A stretch of DNA of 64,000 bases from JBBDUG01 sp040904025. Lineage in GTDB: Bacteria; Patescibacteriota; Minisyncoccia; Phycocordibacterales; SW-6-46-9. A program made the translations under genes and the position numbers. The notes under the pieces are model-generated. The model had not been told where the DNA came from. It did not search any database and saw nothing but the letters and a program-made list of their open reading frames with translations. The number at the start of each line of letters is the position of its first letter. Position 1 is the first letter of the stretch. The DNA is taken from assembly GCA_040904025.1 (NCBI GenBank), contig JBBDUG010000033.1, forward strand, positions 38,656-102,655, written 5' to 3'. Shown one piece after another: positions 34,085 to 42,051 of this stretch.

Positions 34085-34669
34085 CTATTTCCTCCTTTTC
34101 TTCTCCAACCAGTCAGGAACTTCAGAGAATAGAATTTCAGGCCAGGTATCAACTTCTCGCTCTGTAACGTCGTAGTGTATTTGATATATATTTTCAACAC
34201 TCCCAAAGAGAGCATCCTCCCATTTAAACCCGAGCTCCCGAGCAGTTTGTTTTACCTTTTCAGCATCTAGTGATTCGATTTCAATAAAAGTGGGTATCCA
34301 TGGCCATGTATCAATCTCTATTTCGACATCATTATATTTCCATGATTCACGCTTTTTCTCCTGATACGTCATGAATTTTAAATGTGCCACTTCAAGAATG
34401 GCACACGCCTTATCAAAACTAGGAACGGTAAGGGAAATCTCTTTTGTGCCATGTAAACTCCTATCTACAAGCTTCTTGTAACTCAATGTGATTTTATCGC
34501 CCTCATCGCGCACACGAAACCAATCTGTTTCTTTTTTAGTGGGATGTTCATATATTTTCGCCCGCGTCATACGCTCCTCATGAACAAGAGTCGCACCTAT
34601 GTCACGAAGCTTTGAACGCACTTTATCTTGATCAATATCAATAAATTGTGCCTCTAATTCAGTTTCCAT
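34085..34669 (-). CDS. CYTH-domain protein (class IV adenylyl cyclase/ThTPase-like)
   Basis: 194 residues forming the triphosphate tunnel fold. The N-terminal signature ExExK appears as ELEAQ, with Gln in place of Lys; later acidic and basic strands are present (WFRVRDEGDKITLSYKK near 50, EIEIDTWPWIPTFIEIES near 115). Family members hydrolyse inorganic or nucleoside triphosphates, or make cAMP. Substrate is unknown. The start overlaps the msrB end by 11 bases. Confidence 0.85.
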   Translation of the reverse strand: METELEAQFIDIDQDKVRSKLRDIGATLVHEERMTRAKIYEHPTKKETDWFRVRDEGDKITLSYKKLVDRSLHGTKEISLTVPSFDKACAILEVAHLKFMTYQEKKRESWKYNDVEIEIDTWPWIPTFIEIESLDAEKVKQTARELGFKWEDALFGSVENIYQIHYDVTEREVDTWPEILFSEVPDWLEKKRRK

Positions 34670-35060
34670 TATCCTTCTTCAAATTAAGACACACTGAGTT
34701 GATGCAATATCTCTTTCCGCTCTCAGTTGGACCGTCTTCAAAGACATGTCCAAGATGAGATCCACATGCTGCACATACCACCTCGGTTCGAATCATCCCA
34801 CCAGACGTATTCTCATGCAACTCTACATTTCCCTTTGATATCACCTCATCAAAGCTTGGCCAACCACTCCCTGATTTAAACTTTGCATCAGAGGAAAATA
34901 GCTCATTCCCACAAGCAGTACATGTATACACACCCTCTCCTTTCTCATTTATATACTCCCCGGAAAATGGGGCTTCTGTTTCTCCCTCTCGCATTACAGC
35001 ATATTGCTCTTCTGTAAGTTCTTTTTTCCACTCTTCTTCTGTTTTCTCTACTTTTTTCAT
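34659..35060 (-). CDS. msrB: Peptide methionine-R-sulfoxide reductase
   Basis: 133 residues. Two zinc CxxC pairs (YTCTACGNELF near residue 45, VCAACGSHLGHVF near 94) and the catalytic Cys in GKRYCINSVCLN near residue 117 are present. It reduces Met-R-sulfoxide in proteins. No signal peptide, so cytosolic. msrA lies 67 bases upstream on the same strand and the CYTH gene overlaps downstream. Confidence 0.95.
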   Translation of the reverse strand: MKKVEKTEEEWKKELTEEQYAVMREGETEAPFSGEYINEKGEGVYTCTACGNELFSSDAKFKSGSGWPSFDEVISKGNVELHENTSGGMIRTEVVCAACGSHLGHVFEDGPTESGKRYCINSVCLNLKKDNGN

Positions 35061-35127
35061 AATATGTTCAAATTCCTAAAATAACTCCCGCTATATAAAT
35101 ACCGAATGTCTTTTAGTATACCACCCC

Positions 35128-35664
35128 CTATTGTTCTTTAAGAAGCTTCTGAAACTCCTTTTGCACCTTTTGCACCTTCGGAGAAATAACAAGCTGGCAA
35201 TATGTTTGTTCCGGGTGGTCTTTAAAATAGTCTGTATGATATTCCTCCGCCGGATAAAATCTCTCAAGCTCCTTCAGCTCCGTCACCACAGATCCACCCT
35301 CAGTTGTTGAGGTGTCAATTTCTTGTATAAATTTCTCTGCTTCTTCTTTTTGTTCTTCCGTTGTATAGAGAATGATAGAACGATATTGAGAACCAACATC
35401 ATTCCCCTGTCGATTCAGGGTCGTGGGGTCGTGAGTGGCAAAAAAGACGGTAAGGAGATCATGGAGAGGTATTTTCTCGGAATCATATTCCACTTGAATT
35501 GCCTCGGCATGACCGGTGGCACCAGCACTCACTTCCTCATATGTTGGATTCTCTGTATCACCACCGGCATATCCCGGCTCAACAGATGTAACACCCCGAA
35601 GCTCATTAAACACCGCTTCAGTACACCAAAAACACCCTCCACCAAATACGATAGTTTCTGTCAT
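35128..35664 (-). CDS. msrA: Peptide methionine-S-sulfoxide reductase
   Basis: 178 residues with the catalytic FGGGCFWCTEAVF near residue 8, GYAGGDTENPTYEEVSAGATGHAEAIQV near 33, and HDPTTLNRQGNDVGSQYRSII near 75. It reduces Met-S-sulfoxide. Cytosolic. A TATAAT box lies eight bases before the ATG, and a terminator upstream separates it from the 59-residue gene. With msrB it gives complete methionine sulfoxide repair. Confidence 0.96.
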   Translation of the reverse strand: MTETIVFGGGCFWCTEAVFNELRGVTSVEPGYAGGDTENPTYEEVSAGATGHAEAIQVEYDSEKIPLHDLLTVFFATHDPTTLNRQGNDVGSQYRSIILYTTEEQKEEAEKFIQEIDTSTTEGGSVVTELKELERFYPAEEYHTDYFKDHPEQTYCQLVISPKVQKVQKEFQKLLKEQ

Positions 35665-35695
35665 ATATATTGATTATATCAGGAGATATAAAAAG

Positions 35696-35724
35696 ACCCA
35701 CCAAAGCTTTGTGCTTCAGTGGGT
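35696..35724 (-). terminator. Intrinsic terminator of the 59-residue gene
   Basis: ACCCACTGAAGC pairs with GCTTTGGTGGGT over all 12 positions (two G-U) around a five-base loop, followed by CTTTTTATA on the minus strand, 20 bases after the stop codon. Confidence 0.88.
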
Positions 35725-35743
35725 ATCTTCGATCAGATTCTAA

Positions 35744-35923
35744 CTACCGAGGTTTGTAAATCGGCGCTTCCCCTCCTTGTAGTTGTCGGCGTTGCTGTTC
35801 TTTTGACTTCTTCCGGAACACCTTGCGACGGAACTCGCGATATTGTTTCTCCGTCATGCCGCCAAGGATGTTTGAATAACGCCGACCATGCTTACAGGCC
35901 GACTTTTGTTCGCTGTTCGGCAT
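35744..35923 (-). CDS. Small, very basic Cys/His-containing protein, 59 aa
   Basis: A minus-strand frame from ATG 35923 to TAG. It starts MPNSEQKSACKHGRRYSN, has the helix TEKQYREFRRKVFRKKS and ends with GGEAPIYKPR. About a third of residues are Lys or Arg, so nucleic-acid or ribosome binding is likely. Codons are richer in G/C than those of the neighbours, as in highly expressed or conserved small genes, and a strong terminator follows. It does not match bS21 or other small ribosomal proteins that I can recall. A plus-strand frame over the same bases is judged a shadow. Confidence 0.7.
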   Translation of the reverse strand: MPNSEQKSACKHGRRYSNILGGMTEKQYREFRRKVFRKKSKEQQRRQLQGGEAPIYKPR

Positions 35924-36006
35924 ATCCTATATGGTTGGGTGAATGAAAAAGAACGAAGACATACACACTCTATACCCCCGCTTTCAGAGCGTCAACTATG
36001 TAATAA

Positions 36007-36036
36007 AAAAACAGCGTGGACATCCACGCTGTTTTT
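36007..36036 (-). terminator. Intrinsic terminator of the SurA-N-like gene
   Basis: AAAAACAGCGTGGA and TCCACGCTGTTTTT form a near-perfect palindrome ending in T7 on the minus strand, 15 bases after the stop at 36051. Confidence 0.92.
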
Positions 36037-36050
36037 CAAACCCTTTGGAG

Positions 36051-36746
36051 TTAGATAAGGATCTCTATTTCTGCATCTTGCCGCAATTCTTCAGTAAATA
36101 CATTTATCAACTGTCCTTGCTGCTGCTGAGTCAATTGTGCTCGAATCTGCCCTTCTATTTGCTCAAGAGGGGGAAGACCTTCTTGCTGTGCAGAGATCTG
36201 CTCATAGAACGCAGAGACTTCTTGATCGGTAATCTGAATATCAGATGTATCTACGTTTGCTTCCAAATATTTCTGGATCGCAATCTGACTCTCCAGATCA
36301 GCGCGAATTTCTGCTTCACTCACACCCTGCTGTTCAAGCTGAGATTCAAATACTTCTTGTCCACCAACCTGCTGAACCAACGAAGCTATCCGCTGATCGA
36401 TTTCTTCAGGAGAAGCACTCATTCCTGCTGCCTCTGCTCCTTGTAGAAGAAGTGTTTCTGATACTAATTGATTAAGTACTTGCTCTTCGAGCTGTGCTCG
36501 CACTGTTGGATCCTCAAGTTGTGCAGATTGACCCTGTTGTGCAAGAAGGGCTTCTGTCTGCGTTAAACGCGCATCAAACTCTGCTCCACTAATCTCTTCT
36601 CCGTTAACTAATGCAACTGCCGCAACATTCTCACCACCTCCATTTTGTATTTGTTCAAGACCTTCTAAATCGCCAAATATTGCAAAAGCGATGACGGCAA
36701 GAACTGCGATAGACCCTATTGCCAATGAAATTGTTTTCTGATTCAT
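36051..36746 (-). CDS. Membrane-anchored SurA N-terminal-domain chaperone, no PPIase domain
   Basis: 231 residues. Signal anchor (LAIGSIAVLAVIAFAIFG), then the SurA-N motif VAALVNGEEISGAEFDARL-like segment near residue 45, followed by a long Gln/Glu-rich helical region including LNQLVSETLLLQGAEAAG. The parvulin PPIase domain found after this in PrsA and SurA is absent; the protein ends after a final helix. It probably works as a holdase for exported proteins. Its own strong terminator follows. Confidence 0.82.
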   Translation of the reverse strand: MNQKTISLAIGSIAVLAVIAFAIFGDLEGLEQIQNGGGENVAAVALVNGEEISGAEFDARLTQTEALLAQQGQSAQLEDPTVRAQLEEQVLNQLVSETLLLQGAEAAGMSASPEEIDQRIASLVQQVGGQEVFESQLEQQGVSEAEIRADLESQIAIQKYLEANVDTSDIQITDQEVSAFYEQISAQQEGLPPLEQIEGQIRAQLTQQQQGQLINVFTEELRQDAEIEILI

Positions 36747-36794
36747 AGTGAATACAGGCTATCACATCCACCGAGAGGGTCAAAGTATGTAATA

Positions 36795-38585
36795 CTACTC
36801 CCGCAGTCCAATATGGAGATCATGGAGTTGTCTATATACCCCATCCTCCTTCTCCAGAAGCTCATCATGAGTCCCCCGCTCCACAACACGACCCCCGTTA
36901 AAGACAAGTATTTGATCAGCTCGACGTACTGTAGAAAGACGGTGCGCGATGATGAAAGTGGTTCGATCTTTCATAAGCTCATCAAGTGATTCGGTTATAG
37001 CAAATTCTGTCTGTACATCCAATGCGCTCGTTGGCTCATCTAGTATAAGAATCTTTGGATCACGAAGTATCGCACGTGCAATAGCAACACGTTGTTTTTC
37101 ACCAACTGAAAGCTTTACACCTCTCTCACCCACCAACTGTTCGTAGCCATCATCAAACTTCTCTACAAACACATCGACATGAGCTTTCTTTGCTGCACTC
37201 CGCACTTCTTCGTCGCTGGCATCAGGTTGCCCGTATCGTATGTTGGCTTCGATCGTATCATTGAAAAGGACAACCTCCTGCGGCACAACTGCAATTGAAC
37301 TACGCAGGTGCTTAAGATCGATCTCTTTTGTAGAGACATCATCTATACGCACCTCTCCATTGGTGGGGAAATAGTATCCGGAGATAAGGGAGATTGCGGT
37401 GCTTTTCCCCACACCTGACTCGCCCACAAATGCCACAACATCTCCAGGATTTACTTCAAAATTGATATCGTGAAGCACTCCGCTATCCTCCGCGTAGCTA
37501 AACGAAACATCATTAAATTCAACTTTTCCTGATATATCATGTTTCTTCACATGACCTTGAGTATTCTCAGGTTCGGTATCTAAGATATCTTGTGCACGCT
37601 CTATTGCTACAAGACCGTTTTGTAATGATTCCCACTTATACCCGAGTGTGGCAAATGGTGCAAAAACCATTGCGGCATATCCGTTAAGAGCGATGAGTCC
37701 TCCTACAGTCAGATCACCTTGGTGAATGTAAAAAGCTGCAATAATAAATATTGTTAATTGGGTACCAATAACAACAACACGTTGGTAGAAATTAATATTC
37801 GACCAAATTTTTTCCACTTTATACCAAATTCCAAACGCCTTTTTTACAAATTTCTCAGTAAGATGTTTGCGTTCAAACTCCTCTGCAGTAGCTTGTTTAA
37901 CTGTCTCGTAATTGGCAATAGCATCATACGCATCACCGAATGCATCACTCCATGCTCGATACCCCTTCTCTTGGAGTTTTGCGATAGGAGCAACAACTTT
38001 TATCAACGTAAGGACATATATAACTACTCCCAACACAAGAATGCCGGCAAGAAGGGGGCTTATAGAGAAAGCAAAAACAAAACCAATGAGCACCGAGAGA
38101 AGCTGTGGAGCAATTTGTATCACTACTTGTTCGATAATTTGCGTAAGTGCTTGTCGAGCTCGCATAACTCTATCCCAGGTGTCTCCGTGACGATGCTCTT
38201 TGTGAAATGAAATAGGTAGAGTAAGTAATGTTGATGCAGCAGTTGAAACAAAAGATGCATTGATATGAGTACCAACCCTTCTACGAATCCGATCAATAAC
38301 ATAGTCAGATCCGTTAGCTATCACCTGAACAAGAAACCACCCACCCAAAAGTGCCTGCCAGAGGGGTAATGTATATTCAAATAATGTAAATAATCTCTCG
38401 GGTGCAATAACTGCATCAAAGAATGTACCTACAAGATACGGAACTGCACCATTTGCCAATGCAGAGAAAATACCAAGTACAGAGAGGATGACAACCTCCC
38501 TCCTATATTCTCCTAAATACGAGAAAACTATTTTCCATCCTTTCCGAAAGAGGATGGATGTATCTGCACTTTCACTTTTTTCCAT
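36795..38585 (-). CDS. ABC exporter half-transporter (permease plus ATPase)
   Basis: 596 residues: six membrane helices in the first ~320 residues, then an ATPase domain with Walker A GESGVGKSTAISLISGYY near 392, Q-loop region VVPQEVVLFNDT, signature LSVGEKQRVAIARAIL near 500, Walker B ILILDEPTSALD near 520 and H-loop IIAHRLSTVR. It should act as a homodimer or heterodimer exporting lipids, peptides or drugs; cargo unknown. TACCCT lies six bases before the ATG. It is divergent from the VanY gene. Confidence 0.93.
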   Translation of the reverse strand: MEKSESADTSILFRKGWKIVFSYLGEYRREVVILSVLGIFSALANGAVPYLVGTFFDAVIAPERLFTLFEYTLPLWQALLGGWFLVQVIANGSDYVIDRIRRRVGTHINASFVSTAASTLLTLPISFHKEHRHGDTWDRVMRARQALTQIIEQVVIQIAPQLLSVLIGFVFAFSISPLLAGILVLGVVIYVLTLIKVVAPIAKLQEKGYRAWSDAFGDAYDAIANYETVKQATAEEFERKHLTEKFVKKAFGIWYKVEKIWSNINFYQRVVVIGTQLTIFIIAAFYIHQGDLTVGGLIALNGYAAMVFAPFATLGYKWESLQNGLVAIERAQDILDTEPENTQGHVKKHDISGKVEFNDVSFSYAEDSGVLHDINFEVNPGDVVAFVGESGVGKSTAISLISGYYFPTNGEVRIDDVSTKEIDLKHLRSSIAVVPQEVVLFNDTIEANIRYGQPDASDEEVRSAAKKAHVDVFVEKFDDGYEQLVGERGVKLSVGEKQRVAIARAILRDPKILILDEPTSALDVQTEFAITESLDELMKDRTTFIIAHRLSTVRRADQILVFNGGRVVERGTHDELLEKEDGVYRQLHDLHIGLRE

Positions 38586-38627
38586 GTATAAAGGGTACCT
38601 TTTTCGCTCTCTTTTGCAATTACATGA

Positions 38628-38633
38628 TATAAT
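38628..38633 (+). promoter_or_regulatory. TATAAT promoter element of vanY
   Basis: Consensus -10 box five bases before the in-frame GTG at 38639 and eight before ATG 38642. Transcription should start at or next to the start codon. Confidence 0.6.
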
Positions 38634-38641
38634 CCACCGTG

Positions 38642-39541
38642 ATGAAAATAGAGAATCTAAAACAATATATCCCCCTCCTGGCAGTGCTCCTGATCCTATT
38701 CGTCATATTGGCATACGGATGGGTCCGTCTCGGGATGTATAAGGCACACGTCTCAAATATAGAAGAGCGTGCAGCAATAGAAAAAGAAGGGTATGAGACA
38801 CGTATACAGAACCTAGAAAAAGAACTTGAGGAGAGTAAGGAACGTATACAAACCATAGGGGAAGAACTCGTTGCCGCAGAAAACAAATATTTGAGCTATG
38901 ACGACACGATCCGCGGACTCTCCGGGATAGTCGGAGATCTTGATAAGTTGGCACGAACTGACGAAGAACTTTTGCAGAAGTATTCAAAGGTATACTTTCT
39001 CAATGAGCACTATGTACCGGAAAATCTCTCTATCATTGACCCAGAGTATACATACAACAGAGATCGAGAATATGAGGTCCATTCAAACGTATGGCCGCGC
39101 CTTAAAGCACTTCTTGATGAAGCGGAGGATAAAAATCTGGAGCTGAAGGTAATATCGGCATTTCGCTCATTCGGTACACAGGCAGGACTTAAATCCTCTT
39201 ATACCGTGACATACGGGGAAGGAACAGCAAATCAATTCTCTGCTGACCAAGGATATTCAGAACATCAACTCGGAACAGCTATTGACTTCACCACACCTGA
39301 AGTTGGGGCATCCTTCAGCGGCTTTGAGGATACAGAGGAGTATACATGGCTTCAAGAGAATGCGCATAAATATGGATTTGTACTCTCCTACCCGGAAGAT
39401 AATTCGTATTATAAGTTTGAACCATGGCACTGGAGATATGTGGGAGTAGAGCTTGCAACCAAACTCTATGAAGATGGTCTGCATTTCTATGACCTCAGTC
39501 AGAGAGAAATTGATAAATACCTCATTTCAATCTTTGACTAG
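38642..39541 (+). CDS. D-alanyl-D-alanine carboxypeptidase, VanY type (M15B)
   Basis: 299 residues. One N-terminal membrane helix (IPLLAVLLILFVILAYGWV), a coiled coil of ~70 residues, then the zinc peptidase domain with SAFRSFGTQ near residue 170, SEHQLGTAIDF near 205 (metal His and Asp) and EPWHWRYVG near 260 (metal His). It trims the terminal D-Ala of wall peptides outside the membrane. The start is ATG 38642; an in-frame GTG at 38639 would add one residue. A hairpin terminator follows. Confidence 0.92.
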   Translation: MKIENLKQYIPLLAVLLILFVILAYGWVRLGMYKAHVSNIEERAAIEKEGYETRIQNLEKELEESKERIQTIGEELVAAENKYLSYDDTIRGLSGIVGDLDKLARTDEELLQKYSKVYFLNEHYVPENLSIIDPEYTYNRDREYEVHSNVWPRLKALLDEAEDKNLELKVISAFRSFGTQAGLKSSYTVTYGEGTANQFSADQGYSEHQLGTAIDFTTPEVGASFSGFEDTEEYTWLQENAHKYGFVLSYPEDNSYYKFEPWHWRYVGVELATKLYEDGLHFYDLSQREIDKYLISIFD

Positions 39542-39603
39542 AAGTTGCTGAAAAAAGATCCTCCTCCCCCCGCACCAGACCCAGATCCGGTTGCATCAGC
39601 AAC

Positions 39604-39640
39604 ACCCCGTGGAAGAGCCCCTGACTCTCCTGGGGTTTTA
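39604..39640 (+). terminator. Probable terminator between vanY and the GDSL gene
   Basis: ACCCC pairs with GGGGT with an inner AGAG/CTCT helix, followed by TTTTATTTAT on the plus strand. It lies about 60 bases after the vanY stop and next to the convergent GDSL gene end. Confidence 0.6.
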
Positions 39641-40255
39641 TTTATACAACCCTCCCAATACCGGCAGTACCCTTTCCGCTATACGTTCATATCCTCTGTC
39701 ATTAGGATGAATCGAGTCACTCATATATTCGGGGTTGGTTATAAGGCCACGGAGTACATTCGATACATAGGCTGTCCCATATTCTTGAGAAAGTCTGCTG
39801 TACATAGATGCATAGTTATCACTCAACACTCCTCCTCGTACTCCGAGAAGAAGTACAACCACCCCCTCTCTCTGCAGTGTTCCAATAATCTCTCTTAGAT
39901 TCTCCTCTGTTTCCTCTTGAGGCATCTGACGCAGATAATCGTTTCCTCCGAGAAGGAGAATAACAACTCCCGGATTATATGAAAGAACTTCATCTATTCT
40001 ATTGAGTGCAGATTCTGTAGTATCTCCACTCTTACCAAGATTTATAATCTCACGATCCAGTGTTCGTTCCAGAAGAGAAATAAAATCATGACCAGGAGTT
40101 GCTCCCACTCCTTCGACAAGACTATCTCCAAAAGCAACAATTGTGTCATTTTTTGGAGGTGTATTTACAACCTCTCTGTCTCTGTTAGAAAAGAAGAAGA
40201 GTGTGAGGATAAAAACTAAAAGAAGGCCAATGGAGATAATGAGGTTCTTTTTCAT
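39638..40255 (-). CDS. GDSL/SGNH-family hydrolase (TesA-like), membrane-anchored
   Basis: 205 residues. N-terminal membrane helix (NLIISIGLLLVFILTLFFFS) then an SGNH fold: VAFGDSLVEGVGA (Ser), NLGKSGDTTESALNR (Gly), LLLGGNDYLRQ (Asn) and SIHPNDRGYERIAE (Asp/His). Such enzymes cleave acyl or acetyl esters, often on lipids or wall glycans. The start at 40255 is fixed by TATAAT exactly six bases upstream, shortening a longer open frame. Confidence 0.93.
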   Translation of the reverse strand: MKKNLIISIGLLLVFILTLFFFSNRDREVVNTPPKNDTIVAFGDSLVEGVGATPGHDFISLLERTLDREIINLGKSGDTTESALNRIDEVLSYNPGVVILLLGGNDYLRQMPQEETEENLREIIGTLQREGVVVLLLGVRGGVLSDNYASMYSRLSQEYGTAYVSNVLRGLITNPEYMSDSIHPNDRGYERIAERVLPVLGGLYK

Positions 40256-40289
40256 GTATATATTATATCCTAACCTTACTACCAAATTG

Positions 40290-40318
40290 TTGACAATATA
40301 AACATAAGGTCATATGAT
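40290..40318 (+). promoter_or_regulatory. Near-perfect sigma-70 promoter
   Basis: TTGACA (40290-40295), 17 bases, TATGAT (40313-40318). It is the only place I found in the window with a consensus -35 at ideal spacing. It should start transcription near 40325 on the plus strand, where no annotated gene follows. Confidence 0.75.
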
Positions 40319-40324
40319 TCAGCA

Positions 40325-40515
40325 TAGATTTTTGCACACCAACCATTCCGGCACTGCACTATGAGCGTATTCATCCAATCCACCGTCCTCTGGATTACAT
40401 TACTCGCCTTATTTTTCTGTGTTATGAGCGGGGCAGCCCTTTCGCTGCCCATGTTCCGGCAAAAATAGCGGTGCACAGACCACAGGCCCATTGGTACACC
40501 ACCGATGGGTCTTTT
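40325..40515 (+). ncRNA. Candidate structured non-coding RNA, about 190 nt
   Basis: A transcript from the strong promoter to the terminator after 40511. The 5' ATTTTTGC (40328-40335) pairs perfectly with GCAAAAAT (40459-40466), closing a domain that contains two hairpins: AATCCA/TGGATT (40377-40396) and GGGCAGC/GCTGCCC (40431-40450). A terminator hairpin follows. Length and end-closing helix recall 6S RNA, but I cannot assign it. It also contains a possible 35-codon hydrophobic frame, 40361-40468 (MSVFIQSTVLWITLLALFFC...), so a small-protein mRNA is the alternative. Confidence 0.6.
40489..40515 (+). terminator. Terminator of the 40325 transcript
   Basis: CCCATTGGT pairs with ACCGATGGG (one G-U) around ACACC, followed by TCTTTTCTC on the plus strand. 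The minus-strand continuation is not T-rich, so it serves the plus-strand transcript. Confidence 0.7.
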
Positions 40516-40517
40516 CT

Positions 40518-40925
40518 CTATGAAAATACCCCTCTATCTAATATCTCATCAACATACACATCCAAATCATCCAGGCTCTGCATATCGGTAAGTGAGATCC
40601 ATTTAAACTCGGTATGTTCTCCATCCCCTAATTCCACCTCTCCCTGCGCTTTCCCGCGAAATGTCAGACGAACAATATGTCTGTCCTGATCATTGAGGAT
40701 AATATCCTGTGCATAGATAAGCTGTGGAGCATTTTTAAGCTCCAGTCCTGTCTCTTCTCTCACCTCTCTTTGTAGATTTTCTTCAAGTGCCGATCCTTCA
40801 TCAATACGTCCACCGGGAATATCCCACACACCATCAGTATCCGGATACTTCTCTTCTGACCGACGGAGCAACAGAAAATCTCCATCTCCATTTTCTATAA
40901 ACACCTTTACCCCAACTTGTAGCAT
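40518..40925 (-). CDS. NUDIX hydrolase
   Basis: 135 residues. The NUDIX box is GGRIDEGSALEENLQREVREETGLEL, positions ~40-65, with full metal-binding Glu set. It begins GVKVFIENGDGDFLLLRRSEEK, like MutT and ADP-ribose pyrophosphatases. Substrate unknown. It starts two bases after the cyclophilin stop, so the two are co-transcribed. Confidence 0.87.
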   Translation of the reverse strand: MLQVGVKVFIENGDGDFLLLRRSEEKYPDTDGVWDIPGGRIDEGSALEENLQREVREETGLELKNAPQLIYAQDIILNDQDRHIVRLTFRGKAQGEVELGDGEHTEFKWISLTDMQSLDDLDVYVDEILDRGVFS

Positions 40926-40927
40926 AT

Positions 40928-41578
40928 TTATTCTTCGATTATCACATCACTGATAACAATATCCTCCAGCGGCTTGTCCGCCCCATTCGTCTCTACAGAC
41001 GCAATGGCATCAACTACTTCCATACCCCCTGTTACCCTACCAAAAATCGTGTAGTCGTATGGAAGCGGTGCATCCTGATGAACGATAAAGAACTGACTTC
41101 CATTAGTATCGGGACCTGCATTAGCCATCGCGAGTGTTCCTCGCACATATCCTTTCTGTGCTTCAGGATGTGATGGTTTTAATTCATCTTCAAACGTATA
41201 CCCCGGCCCACCTGTCCCAGTACCTGTTGGATCACCACCCTGTATCATAAAGCCCTCGATCACACGGTGGAAGATGACGCCATCATAGAAGTCTGCTGAA
41301 GCGAGCTTTTTAAAGTTCGCAACAGTATTGGGTGCAAGATCAGGGTAGAGCTCTAATGTAATATCCCCCTTCGCTGTCTGTAATGTAATAGTGTTCGTAG
41401 TATTCATGATCTCCTTGGTATCTGTATTAGTTGTTAATTCACTGCCTTCGGCAATGAACAAAGATTCATTTTCCTGAGTAGATACTTCCTTTGGAGCATC
41501 CGGGCGCATTTCCATATATCCCACATACCCGAGGATAACAAAAATGACGACAATTAATGCGGTAATTACTCTATTCAT
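40928..41578 (-). CDS. Cyclophilin-type peptidyl-prolyl isomerase, membrane-anchored
   Basis: 216 residues. One N-terminal helix (VITALIVVIFVILGYVGY), a short linker, then a cyclophilin domain: FHRVIEGFMIQGGDPTGTGTGG near residue 105 (active Arg), RGTLAMANAGPDTNGSQFFIV near 150 and IFGRVTGGMEVVDAI near 185. It speeds Xaa-Pro isomerisation of exported proteins outside the membrane. TATAAT lies nine bases before the ATG. Confidence 0.94.
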   Translation of the reverse strand: MNRVITALIVVIFVILGYVGYMEMRPDAPKEVSTQENESLFIAEGSELTTNTDTKEIMNTTNTITLQTAKGDITLELYPDLAPNTVANFKKLASADFYDGVIFHRVIEGFMIQGGDPTGTGTGGPGYTFEDELKPSHPEAQKGYVRGTLAMANAGPDTNGSQFFIVHQDAPLPYDYTIFGRVTGGMEVVDAIASVETNGADKPLEDIVISDVIIEE

Positions 41579-41611
41579 ATATGTGCGATTATATCATTCA
41601 TGCAAACGAAA

Positions 41612-41631
41612 ACCACCGGTTACCCGGTGGT
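41612..41631 (-). terminator. Intrinsic terminator of the DUF5679 gene
   Basis: ACCACCGG and CCGGTGGT form an 8-bp stem with a four-base loop followed by TTTCGTTTG on the minus strand, 18 bases after the stop at 41650. Confidence 0.82.
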
Positions 41632-41649
41632 CTTCGTACTCTAGTCAAT

Positions 41650-41841
41650 TTATGAAAGGAATTCCTGTGCGTCTTCCTTCTTCATGAACTTGAACATCTT
41701 GGTTCCGCAAGATGCACAAACTCCTCGTGCAGCATATGCACCATTCTTCTGCTTCTCAACAGAAACATCGTTCATTACCTGCTGATTATCCTTGTCAGGA
41801 TTATTTTTGCATTTCATGCAAAGTGCTTTTAGTTCTGCCAT
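41650..41841 (-). CDS. DUF5679 zinc-ribbon protein
   Basis: 63 residues. Two cysteine pairs, LCMKCKNN near residue 8 and VCASCGTKMFKFMKK near residue 42, make a zinc ribbon; the phrase CGTKMFKF is characteristic of DUF5679, a small protein common in Patescibacteria and Chloroflexota. It probably binds nucleic acid or ribosomes, but no function is established. It stands alone with its own terminator. The upstream 210 bases hold no other gene that I can support. Confidence 0.85.
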   Translation of the reverse strand: MAELKALCMKCKNNPDKDNQQVMNDVSVEKQKNGAYAARGVCASCGTKMFKFMKKEDAQEFLS

Positions 41842-42051
41842 ATATGTGTATCAATTAACGTATAAGCTTGGTTAACAAGTAAATAATGGCATATCAGAAT
41901 CGTTTGTAAAGGGAGAATACGTACAAAATCTCTAAAAAGCCCTCAACACAACCACAAAAACGGAGGTTGTATACACCGCTCCACTCCCATCTTCTCATAT
42001 TACTCCACGGTATATATGTCCCCTTCATCCACTCCACATAATACTTCCCTG

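Noticed and set aside
35719..35946. Plus-strand 75-codon frame over the 59-residue gene
   Set aside because: It lacks any family features, while the opposite frame is highly basic with biased codons and is followed by a matched terminator.
39545..39660. Pro-rich plus-strand frame and its Gly-rich antisense ending GGGGSFFSNF
   Set aside because: The antisense frame looks like a protein C terminus but has no start or upstream body and is contradicted by the GDSL reading frame; a chance or a very old remnant.
40279..40491. Minus-strand 70-codon frame in the GDSL-NUDIX spacer
   Set aside because: Promoter, hairpins and terminator all point to a plus-strand transcript; the frame has no family features.
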